A stretch of DNA of 64,000 bases from Raffaelea ambrosiae. Lineage: Eukaryota; Ascomycota; Sordariomycetes; Ophiostomatales; Ophiostomataceae. The stretch's first letter is position 1, and each line of letters opens with the position of its first letter. The stretch spans positions 2,439,913 to 2,503,912 of the forward strand of contig PCDI01000003.1 of the NCBI GenBank assembly GCA_002778195.1, in the 5' to 3' direction. The translations under genes were made by a program, and so were the position numbers. The notes beneath the pieces were generated by a model. The model saw only the letters and a list, made by a program, of their open reading frames with translations, was not told where the DNA came from and ran no database searches. Shown here in pieces: positions 1 through 9,531 of this stretch.

Positions 1-141
1 GACCTGTTGTTCTTCCGTCCATTTTCGTCGTCTTTTGTCGTCTTTTGTCGTCTGCCCTCCCGAACAAGTCGTCATATGTCGTACAAAAAAAGAAGAACGC
101 CTTGTCCTGTTCTGTCCTATCTCTCTCTCTCCCTCCCCATC

Positions 142-1156
142 CTACGCCTTCAGTCCCTCGAGCCCTTCCGTCGGCTTCGGCCCGCCGTGCGCCTTGACCA
201 CCGTCTCGGCCCCGCTCGCGCGCCACGCGCTCAGAATCAGGTTGACAATGTGGTCCACGCCGACGTCCTTCTTGACCTGGGCAAACACCGTCGGCCCGCC
301 CTCGCGCATCTTGCGCGCGTCCCGCTCCATGACGGCCAGGTCCGCGCCCACCGCCTCGGCCAGATCCGTCTTGTTGACCACCAGCAGGTCGCTCTGCGTG
401 ATGCCCGGCCCGCCCTTGCGCGGCACCTTGTCGCCGCCGCTGACGTCAATCACATACACGATGAAATCCGCCAGCTCGCGGCTGTAGTTGGCCGCCAGGT
501 TGTCGCCGCCAGACTCGATCAGCAGCAGGTCGGTGCCAAACACGGCGTGCAGGTCCTCGAGCGCCGCCAGGTTGGCGCTGACGTCTTCGCGCACCGCCGC
601 GTGCGGGCACCCGCCCGTCTCCAGCGCGCGGATCCGGTCGGCCGGCAGCGCCTTGTGCGCGGTCAAGAACTCGGCGTCCTCCTTGGTGAAGATGTCGTTG
701 GTCACCGCCGCAATGGAGAACTTGTCGCGCAGCGCGAGGCAGAGGGCGAGCATGAGGGCCGTCTTGCCCGAGCCGACCGGGCTGGGAGAGACAAAAAAAA
801 AATAAGCTGTTAGCAGAGGAGTTGGATGCCCAGACGTTCAGTTTGGAAAACTGGACTCGGGAGGGTGGCTCTGCCAAGGGAGCTCTGCCAAGGGAGCTCT
901 CCTCAGAAGTCCCCCCCCCCCCAACAAAAAAAAAGCTCTCAGGTGCCACTCCTAGCTACTCGACGTACCCTCCAATCCCGACTGTAAATGCCCGGTCCTC
1001 CCAGTTGCGGCCCTCGACAATGGGCATCTCCCGGCCCAGGTAGCTGCCGGGGCCGTCCAGGATCTCGTGGCTGTGTCCATGCTCGGCCGCAGAGACATGC
1101 GAGTGGTGGTCGTGGGCGTGCATCGTCACGCCGTCGTGGGAATGGAGGTGCGCCAT
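142..1156 (-). CDS. ureG: Urease accessory GTPase UreG
   Basis: SIMIBI-class GTPase that drives nickel insertion into urease together with the UreD/UreF proteins in the cytosol. Two exons, 969-1156 and 142-781, joined across an intron at 782-968 (donor GTACGT, acceptor CCCAG); the product is 275 aa. The splice falls inside the P-loop and restores GGPVGSGKT, which neither exon encodes alone. The N-terminus is histidine-rich (about 9 His in the first 30 residues), a known nickel-binding feature of this family, followed by the conserved HEILDGPGSYLGREMP. Further family motifs are ESGGDNLAA and the guanine-specificity NKTDLA. I chose the ATG at 1156; the frame stays open a little further upstream but has no other ATG. 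Identity is secure from motifs; the exact start is less so. Confidence 0.95.
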
Positions 1157-2050
1157 CTTTCGGTCGGTGGGCGCGGAGTGAATAATCGGTACGTTGAGCT
1201 CTACAAGAGACAAGAGGCGTGGCAGAAAGTTGTGTTCACAACTGGCGAGCTCGAGAAAAGGCCGTGGAATCGGGTGTGGGGTTCGGGGAAGCTGCTCTTT
1301 TCTTTCTCTCTCTTTTTTTTTTTTTGGCCCCCCTCTGATAACGGCGGAAGGGATGCGGTTCCCGAATTGTAGCTATTATCAATTTGGATGACGCAGCGGG
1401 GAGCTGTGTGGGTGGGCTTTTGCGGGAACAAGAAACTCTTGGCCTGCAGGTTTGCACTAACAAAAGGATCAAAAGAAAAAAGAGGGGGAAAAAATGCTGA
1501 TGATGGTGCACAAAATACAATATCACGGGATCGTTTTCTTCTTTCGAGGTGCAGGAAGGGAAAGAACAACGGACAATGCAAGCTGTAGTGGGGTTGCGAG
1601 CTTCCTTCCGTTTTGGGGGGTAACTGCCCAACTTCTCTGCGGCTTAAATACACAGTGAGCCCTTTGTGTACAACAAGAGCCTCATCTCACACACTTTGAA
1701 ATTTTCCTACTTGCGGAAAAGTATTCTGCACACGCATAACAGACAATGGTAAAAAATGTATGCAGGTATAGTAACAATATCTAAACCCATGCAACCCCGG
1801 GATATTAATAGATAGGTATTACTCGTACTATACAATTCGGTTGGGCTGCAGCTTAATAATGGCTCCTGCAAAACGTGGAATGGCTGAAAACCTTGTTTGG
1901 GCTCTTCATAGAAAACTCAACCCCTGTCTCCTCTCTGGCCTCTGTAACTTCCGTCTCCTCCGTCTCCTATCTGCTCCCTGTATTTCCTGTGTTCATTGTG
2001 TTCACTGTAGTCTCTGTGCCCGCTCTCTCTTCCGTGGGCCCCTTGCCCTC
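1157..2050. other. Intergenic: ureG 5' flank and RS-gene 3' flank
   Basis: No coding frame I can support. It holds the ureG leader (a TTGTAG close upstream of the start could be a leader-intron acceptor) and an AT-richer stretch around 1690-1850 that suits the 3' end of the RS-rich gene. Confidence 0.6.
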
Positions 2051-4153
2051 TCAAAATGCCGCTCCGCCCATGCCCTCGCCCGCAATCGTCTTCAGACTCT
2101 TCTCGCTCAGGTCGCTCTTCAGCTCAAACGCCCGCGACTCCCGCTCCATCTTGTCCCACGACCGCAGCTGCTTCCGCAGCCGCTCCTGCTTGCTCTCCAG
2201 CTCCTGCCGCAGCCGGTCTTCGTCTTCGTGCAGTCGGCGATGGTGCGGCTCGAGCTCGCGCACAAGCCCGCGGTGCACGTGCGGGTCCAGCCGCCCGCCC
2301 GCCACCAGCACCGGCATGCTCGCCATTAGCTGCTGCGCCAGTGTCGCCCGCGTGGAACCACCACCACCGCCGCTATTGCCCATCGTGGGTGACAGCTGTT
2401 GTTGGCCCGGGTGTGAATGTTGCTGGTGCTGATGCTGATGCTGGTGTAGCTGCTGGTGTAGCTGCTGGTGTAGCTGTTGGTGGTTCTGCTGTGCAGCCGG
2501 TCCCGTTGGCGGGTTGAACGGACGGGGCGAGCCACCTCGACTACCGCCGCCTCGGCTACCGCCCGCTCCTCCTCCGCTACCGCCAACTCCGTTGGCCGCT
2601 GCTGCTGCTGCTGCACTGGACGATGACCCTCCAGAAGCAACCCGTGGACCTGTGGGGATGCCGCCAGACTGTCCGCCCTGAGGTCCTTGTCCGCCGTGGC
2701 GTCCGCCGCCGCCTCCGCCAATGGATCCCCAGCCGCCGCGACTGCCTCGTGGATTGAAGCCAGAACCTGGTGCACCCGACTGAGATGCCGCCGGCGGTCC
2801 TCCGCGAAGCGATCCGTATCCCCGTGGACCCGTCGGTGGGCCGCTGGTTGAGCTTGGCGACACTTCTCCGCGCCCATACGAGTGCGTGGGCGTCCCCGAT
2901 GGCCGGCCAGCTGACGTGGCTGGTGATTGCGCCGGTCCACCAAGCTTTCGTGCCGAGTTGGGCCCCGTTGGTGGTCCCCGGAGCGCGGCCGGGCCCTTGG
3001 GTGGCGAGCGCATAGATGGCGTCGATGCTTCGTAGGGGTGATTGTCACGATTGTCGCGATTGTCACGGCCGTCCCGACCGTCGCGGCCGTCTCGACCATC
3101 ACGGCCGTCTCGGCCGTCGACTCGGTCTCTGTTGCCAAACGAGGCAATGGCAGCGGCCGAACCGGGGATGAAGAGTGGCGAGCGCGGCGTCGCCGAGGCT
3201 GGCCGGGACCGGTCGTCGCGAAGCCAGCCCGGGCTTGGCCGGGGTGACGTCTGACGTGACGCGGCTCGCGACTGCACAGCCGAGGACGGGTAACCGGCTC
3301 CGGGGCCGTCTCCGCGTGGTGGGGGCGACGTCCGTCTAGAGAGGCCGCCGCCGATGCGGTCGTCCGGAGACCGCGAGCGCGGGCGGTACCGAGGCTGCAG
3401 AGGTGACCGGCGCCCGATCGATCGGTCCCTAGGTCCTCGATTCGGGCTGCGCGACCGACGTCTGAAAAGGAGGCTTTTCGTTAGCAAGAGCCCGGGCGAG
3501 TGTGGGCAGTTTTGACTGAAAAGGGATATGCAAGCTCTCGTTCGGTTCTTACCTCATATCACGGTACGGAGGCATCTCCCGTCTCGGAGGGGACCGGCCT
3601 CGGTCGTACTTGTCCCTGTCGTCTCCGCGACGAGGCGTGCCCGAGCGAGGAGATGCACGTCGTGGGCTCCTCCGGGGTGACATTCCCGCACCGCCGGGGT
3701 GTCTGGTGCCGGGGCTTCTAGGCCGGCTTCGACTCCGCTCCAGTGGCCGCCACCGCTCACCGCCATCGCGCGAGCGCTCTCGTGTTCGGTAGCGATCTAT
3801 GCTCCTGGATCTCGCGCGCCGTGGCGGAGACCGGCCCGGGATGTAACTATCGCTCCCGGGCGGAGAGCCCCGCCGATCCCGGTCCCTATCGCGGTCTCTA
3901 TCTCTATTGTCACGATCACGATCACGATCCCAGTCACGGTCTCGGCCTCCCCTATCGCGGTCCCGGTCCCGGTCTCTATCCCTATCTCGGTCGCGATCGC
4001 GGTCCCTATCCCAGTCCCGCATCCTATCGCGGTCCCTTAGCGGGCTCCTATCCCTTCTTGGAGACCGGTCCCGTGCGGTAGGACGCCACGATTCGCCCGC
4101 CCCATAACGCGTGACTTCACCATCGTCGTATCTGTTTTGGTTTCCCCAAGGGC
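2051..4153 (-). CDS. RS/RD-rich repetitive protein, 5' exon not located
   Basis: Two exons are clear: 3553-4153 and 2051-3461, with an intron at 3462-3552 (donor GTAAGA, acceptor TTTTCAG) that restores the frame through RDMRRRSRSPNR. The N-terminal part carries GEVTRYGAGESWRP followed by about 40 residues of alternating Asp-Arg, then SR/RS dipeptides. The middle is Gly/Ser/Pro-rich with RGG-like runs and a Gln/His tract (QQLHQQLHQ). The C-terminal 100 residues are different in character: a charged, probably helical segment with LAQQLMASMPVLV and RLRQELESKQERLRKQL. Such composition suggests a nuclear RNA-processing or matrix protein, but I do not recognise a named family. The 5' end is an acceptor at 4154-4156 (TACTAAC...CACAG). 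There is no in-frame ATG between that acceptor and the RD run, so a short upstream coding exon must exist. The coordinates are therefore partial. Confidence 0.7.
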
Positions 4154-4159
4154 CTGTGG

Positions 4160-5959
4160 TTAGTAACTGAACTCGCTGCGAAAAATGGCAAGCATGCGGT
4201 CTTCCGTCATGGGCGTGTTCGTCGCCGCCTTCGTTCTTGTCCAAATCTCTTCAATCACCCGTCGCGGGGGCTTCTTCGTCAACAGAGCCCGGTTGTGGCG
4301 CAAGCGTTGCCAGAACATGACGAGGCAAGACTCGGGCAGTGCTTTGAACCGAGTGACCATGACATGAAGGGGCATGTCATACACCGGGCCGACATCTTTG
4401 ATGGTCAACCTCCCGTCGTCGTGGCCGTCTTTGTTGATGGGCTGTGGGGCCCCAGAGATGTCAAGCTGTGGGGCCCCCGAGCCAGAGCCAAAGTCGATGA
4501 ACTCGAATGGATCCAACTCCGTGTCCGATTTCGAGTCATCATCGTAGAGCTGGCTGAGAGGACTCTTGCATGGCTGCCAGTTCCGGATGCGCTTATAGGA
4601 TGAGTGCGTGGCCCCAATGCAAGACTTTTTCTGGCAATATTTCTTCTTGCAGTGTTCCATGCAGGGAAGCGCCGGCTGGCCCCTTTTCAGTCCGTTCTTT
4701 CTCGCTGGACCAGGGAAGAGGCCGGCAACAGTCTGGTCCATCTCGCTTTCGCCCACCAGCCAGCCCTTTTGACTGCAGTCGGGAGCTTTCCTCGATTTGC
4801 ATATGCGGCAAATATAAGGACGGCTCTTCTCGTCCAGGACGAAGCGGATTGGTTCGGCCAACGAGCGCCGGAGGGAGCCCATGTGGGCGCTCCCGTGCAG
4901 GAACTTGGACGACGGGGCTAAGCCAGTCACGAAGGAAGCCTCGTAGGGGCAACAAAAGTCCTTGAACTTGCAGTTCCGCATGTGCTCTTTGAAGACCAGC
5001 ATGCACCCTTCCCGCACCATGGCCACAGCGGCGTCCTTGTCGATGACGTCCGCGGCCAACGCCATGAAGGCCAGCGAGATGATGTCCGGCATCTCCAAAG
5101 GCATCTCGGTGGGATCCACGGGGGGGTAGGGGTACTCCAGGAGCAGACCCGCCGGTTTCCATGATTCTGTGTGCACCCGCTCCGGGCCAGCGCGAGCCCG
5201 GCCCGCTCCTGGCGCCGATGCGGCACGCGGGTCGTGGGTAGAAGAAGGCCCATGCGGGGGGCACAGTGGATTGGAGGGCCTTGGCAAGAACGGGCTCGAG
5301 GACCGCGGCTGGTGCGAGTCCGGCTTCTTCCACATATTTCTCAGAATACTCCTGAAGTTCAGCTTGTCCATGGTCGTTGCCGTGTGACCGGTCAGAGGTT
5401 CGCCGGAGCGCTGTGGTACCGGCAAAGGATTCGCAGAGACGAGTCCGCGTGATGTCCCACCAGACGGCGGCGAGGGCGTGGCACGGTAGCCTCTTTGCAA
5501 AACCGCGAGGGGCACCGTTGGAGGCTGGCTCATCGGGAGGACAGCAGGTCTTGGAGTTGGTGGCGGCGGCGGCGGCGCGGACATGTTCGGGGGCATGTCC
5601 GGAGGCATCTCAAACGCCATCGCGGCGGCCGCCTGAGAAGGCCCAACGGGCGACATGGGCGGTGGCGGCGATGGGTATACAAAAGGTGAGTCCGGCTCAA
5701 GCGACTGCCATGCGGTCGTCTGCTGGTCGCGTCCATAGTGGACGGGCTGGGGCGGTGCGATCGGCGAGATCTCGCCCGTGAAGAACGTCGGGCGGTCCAG
5801 GGCAGTCCGCCCAGAGCCCCCGGTCTCTGCAGGCCCTTCGGCCACACGGTCGACGAACGGCTGGCCGCTGCTGTTCGCAGGAGCAGGGCCGAGTTTGGGC
5901 CGCATACTAATTCGCCGGCCAGCATCATCGGCTTCGCAGTCGGTTGCCGACCTCTTCAT
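4160..5959 (-). CDS. Hypothetical cysteine-rich protein, 599 aa
   Basis: A single open frame from an ATG at 5959 to TAA at 4160. The first 270 residues are Pro/Ser-rich and look disordered. From about residue 280 the protein is folded-looking: a hydrophobic segment (DIISLAFMALAADVI, 292-306), then twelve cysteines between 319 and 464 including CRIC (384-387), C395, and CMEHCKKKYCQKKSC (433-447). This pattern could bind zinc, but I cannot match it to a known finger. An acidic segment (EFIDFGSGSG) precedes a basic C-terminus containing VIEEIWTRTK. No signal peptide. Function unknown. The gene ends inside the 3' splice signal of the downstream RS-rich gene, so the two overlap or are transcribed together. 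Confidence 0.7.
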   Translation of the reverse strand: MKRSATDCEADDAGRRISMRPKLGPAPANSSGQPFVDRVAEGPAETGGSGRTALDRPTFFTGEISPIAPPQPVHYGRDQQTTAWQSLEPDSPFVYPSPPPPMSPVGPSQAAAAMAFEMPPDMPPNMSAPPPPPPTPRPAVLPMSQPPTVPLAVLQRGYRATPSPPSGGTSRGLVSANPLPVPQRSGEPLTGHTATTMDKLNFRSILRNMWKKPDSHQPRSSSPFLPRPSNPLCPPHGPSSTHDPRAASAPGAGRARAGPERVHTESWKPAGLLLEYPYPPVDPTEMPLEMPDIISLAFMALAADVIDKDAAVAMVREGCMLVFKEHMRNCKFKDFCCPYEASFVTGLAPSSKFLHGSAHMGSLRRSLAEPIRFVLDEKSRPYICRICKSRKAPDCSQKGWLVGESEMDQTVAGLFPGPARKNGLKRGQPALPCMEHCKKKYCQKKSCIGATHSSYKRIRNWQPCKSPLSQLYDDDSKSDTELDPFEFIDFGSGSGAPQLDISGAPQPINKDGHDDGRLTIKDVGPVYDMPLHVMVTRFKALPESCLVMFWQRLRHNRALLTKKPPRRVIEEIWTRTKAATNTPMTEDRMLAIFRSEFSY

Positions 5960-8900
5960 TATGGCGTATGCTTTCGGTGCCTCGCTCGAGCTGCTTGTTC
6001 GCTTGCGGTCGCTTTGGATTGTTTCGCGAGATCACAACCAAAGAGGAGAGTTCGGCTATTTTTTCTTTGGTTTTTTTCGGTTTTTTTTCGATTTTTTTCG
6101 GTTTTGCTTTTGGTGGCCGAGAAGAGGGACAAGAACAGAAAGACGCACAACGACAAGACGCATAACGACAAGACGCAAGAAAAAGAAAGAACCCCCATCG
6201 CTTGTGTGTGCGCAAGGACGAGCTTTGCCCTTACGCACGTAGAACGACAAAAGAAGAACAACGCCATAGTCTCCAACCTCTCGCACTTACCTCCGGGTGT
6301 TGGTCCGATCTCTGTCCATCTCAGGCAGGCAAGTCCAGCGAACGCCGGTCCTGCTAGTCGTTGGTTGTTTGCTGTGCCGTCGCGGCCCTCAGTACATCAT
6401 TCTGACGTATCTGGCGTATCTGGCGAATATGACGTGTTCGATGCTTTTCGTGCGAGTTGCAGCCGTTTCGTCTGGTTGTGCTGGTCGCAACAGAAAAAAG
6501 GTCTCGTCAAAAGTCGTCAGGGGATGGAAAAGGTGGATGATGTGTTTTTGGTGCGAGGCTGTCGTCGCGAATCCTTCTCCAAAAAAGACTAGTTTGATGC
6601 AGTCGCTCCTTCCCTCCTTTCTTACCGCGTCGCATCCGGAAACATGTTTTTGCGGCCCTGCATTACCCCAGCTCGACCACCAAAACGGCGGTTGGCCAAT
6701 CGCGTTTTATACGCCACTGTGCCCCTGTCGTAGGCCCGGCACAGCTAGGCCCGTTGGAACAATAGCTAGAAACGTCATTTGAAGAACCACTAATAGTTAC
6801 ACCGTGGTGTATTTTTTTTCTTGCTTTTTGCTTTTACCAAATCTAGACTTTTGATTTTTGTTGTAACACTAGTTTCAAGGCTGCATATTAAAAAGTCTCT
6901 CACTCTATTTGTATATACATATTATTTATGTACAGTTGCTATATAGTTATGCCTAGGCCAACTTCCTATGCTTTTTGCGCGTACCGAGCAGAGATGGCCT
7001 TTCAGCTGAGGTCGCGATTTTTTTGAAAAAAAAAAAGAGCAAAAAAAAAAAAAGAAAGAAAGAAAAAAGGTCTGCCAATCGGAGAGCGAGAGGCTCTTAC
7101 ACTTTTCTCCCACTGTCTTACGTGCAGGTGTGCACGCAGAGGCTCCGCTGTGAGTCAGAGCAGTCATTGAGGCAACCAGGGCCAGTCAGTGGTCATACAC
7201 TAAACAGCTCAAAAAGTAGAGAAAAGGGTGCAAGCATTGTAGCCGCTCTTGAAGCAACGCTTGCCGGTTTGGTTCGCAGCCACCTCCTCATCGACAAAGC
7301 GCTTGTCGTTGCTGATGTCAATGCCAAATCTTAGCCGCGCGAATCTCGGCCGAGTCCTCATCTTTGGTCTTTGATGGGCTCTGTCGTGCTGAAGACCAAT
7401 TTGAACTGGTCGGCACTGCTGATGGCCAACGTCCGTGAAAGCGTCCGCTGGGGCAGGAGCAGAAATAGCCGCAGCATCTTCACCATTCTCGTGCATATTG
7501 CTTCTTCTTTTTTCTTTTTTTTTTTCAAAATCCGAAGAACCAAAGCCTTTCTCTTTAATCTCAAAGTTCTTGGCATGACCAGCAAGGTTCTACGATGGTC
7601 TTCATCTTAGCCTTGTATCCTTATAGTCATGGGAGTGCTTTTGTTCTCTAGTGCCCTGGTCGCGCCATATATCAAACACATTTGCTTGATCTCCCGAGAC
7701 TACCACCTCCTTCCGGATCCCAGCCCCCGTCTGATCGGCTCATGTATAAAGTAGAAGGGTCATCTTTGCTCAAACGCTCTAGGAGGACTATGGAACCTCT
7801 AGAGAACGTGCTGTGTACATAGTAGCTTGAACCCTCGTCAAGCAGGATGGAAAATTTTGGTCATGATCAGAAACTTTCCGTCTTCATTTGTCGTCCCAAA
7901 TATGCACTAAGTAGTGAGATTTTTCAAGGTTTCTTTTCCAACCGGCCAGCAATGAGGCATTGGCTTCAAACGGCCAACTTACTATGTAACCAACAGTGTG
8001 CCTAGAAGACGCATGGAAGCTTTTAGTGAAGACCTTTGGTCGTACCCGTGCCCCTGTAGGGCAGCAAGCAGTCGCATGGATCAGAGCAGCTCCACCCTAA
8101 AGCTTAACACATGTAGGGTGCAAACACAGGATAAGGCGTAACCTTTCCAAGTTCCTCAGTCACTTGCCAGAAGTAGAAATGAGCCCTGAGTTTTGTGGTA
8201 TCAAGGCCTTGGAGAGGATATGCATTGAACATACGCACCATCCACACCACCTCCTCCAAACCCTGGGAACTCGACCGAGACAAGCAGAGAAAAATCCCTC
8301 ACCATGTAAAAACTACGTCAACGGTGCGGTAATGCAGCCATCAACTCACTAGTACGCTTTCTTAAGAATTCGCGGACAAGCCTGGGATCTGGACTGTATT
8401 TCGGTGAGGTTTTGAATTCAGCTTCCATTTAGCTGGCTAACTAGAAAGGGGAAATTGTCAAGAGTGCGAAAGGGGGACATATAAACATGACATGTGATTA
8501 GCTGGGTTTTAGGAAGGAAACATCCCCTGGGCTTCCTTTGGCATTGAGCCGTGCCATCATATGTCTGGTCAGAGGGCTTTGCTAAGAAGCGCCCCCTTTT
8601 GTTTCTTTTGTTTCTTTTCTTTTCTTGTTTCACGGGTTGTTTTGCTTTTCTTTTGGTACAGCCAGAAGCCGTTTTATTCTTTCATTTCTCACAGTTGCAC
8701 ATAATCTTCATATCTAGAGGCAAGTCCGGGAAAAGCGGAAAAGAAACATAAGAAAAAAAACGAGAACACGAACAAAAGGGGGTGATGATCCCGGACTGGA
8801 ATAATCATACATAGCGAAGGTCCCAATTGTCCCTCCAGTTGTGTATCAGAGGCAAACGACAGCAGGGAAACAACATGTAGGCAAACATACACGGTACAAA

Positions 8901-9248
8901 GGAAAGATGCGATGGAAAGAGATGTAGCAAAAGGTCCATAACACGGGGTTGGAGTGGGACACGAAAACATAACCAGCAAACAAGTAATCGGCAGTCAAAA
9001 GAACAAGAACAAAAAGAATAGAGACGCAAGAAAAACAAGAGGGACAAAAAACGCGAGCTTGTAGGGGGTCATTACATGAAGACGACAGGCGAACGAAAAG
9101 AAATAAGACAAAAGTGTAGAGAGGGCATATTCCGAGCAAGGACAAGGATGAGGTGGAAGGAAACACTTCAACTTCTTGCCGAGGAGACTTGCCGAGGAGA
9201 GGAAGCATCATTTCCCGGGGGGTTTTCTCTTTCGCTTCCTCTCCTCAA
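5960..9248. other. Gene-poor region, 3.3 kb
   Basis: No gene I can support. 6060-6110 is a T-rich run; 6135-6175 repeats a GACAAGACGCA-like unit in what is probably the leader of the cysteine-rich gene. 6780-6950 and 7600-8460 are AT-rich with no long frame. At 7209-7590 the minus strand stays open for about 125 codons and has coding-like peptide stretches, listed as a finding. 8580-8650 is T-rich. Confidence 0.5.
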
Positions 9249-9372
9249 TCTTCTTCTTCTCCTTCCTCTCCTTTTCCTTCCTCTCCTTTTCCTTCTTCTC
9301 CTTTTCCTTCTTCCACCTTTCCTTCTTCCCCCTTTCCTTCTTCTCCTTTTCCTTCTTCTCCTTCTCCTTCTT
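9249..9372. repeat. Polypyrimidine tract, ~15-nt CTCCTTTTCCTTCTT units
   Basis: The + strand from 9249 to 9314 is 66 pyrimidines without interruption; after a single A the tract continues to 9372. Units of the form CTCCTTTTCCTTCTT recur with small changes. A weaker CT-rich zone extends to about 9450. It begins about 80 bases beyond the HDA1 stop codon on the 3' side, so the HDA1 transcript would carry a purine run (GAAGGAAAAGGAG) if it extends this far. Confidence 0.9.
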
Positions 9373-9531
9373 AATCTTTTCCATCATCTCCTTCTTCCTC
9401 TTCTTCTCTTTCTCCTCTTTCTTCTTCCTCCTATCCTCCTCCACCCCCGCCCTGAGTTCGCGTCCCTCTCTTTCTCTTCTTTTTATTTCGTTTTCTCGTC
9501 CTTTGCTCGACCGACAGACGGCCCAGTGCAC

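Noticed and set aside
3907..4107. + strand Ser-Arg-rich ORF suggesting an SR protein
   Set aside because: Antisense of the Asp-Arg repeat; the minus strand has the supported exons with matching splice sites.
4160..4400. Direct fusion of the 599-codon ORF with the RS-rich exons
   Set aside because: Candidate donors GTATGA (in the GPVYDMP codons) and GTGATT give the wrong phase or a quick stop after joining at 4153.
5960..9248. Transposon or RIP-degraded element in the gene-poor region
   Set aside because: No terminal repeats, transposase-like motif or obvious excess of TA over CA/TG that I can see by eye; left as unexplained intergenic DNA.
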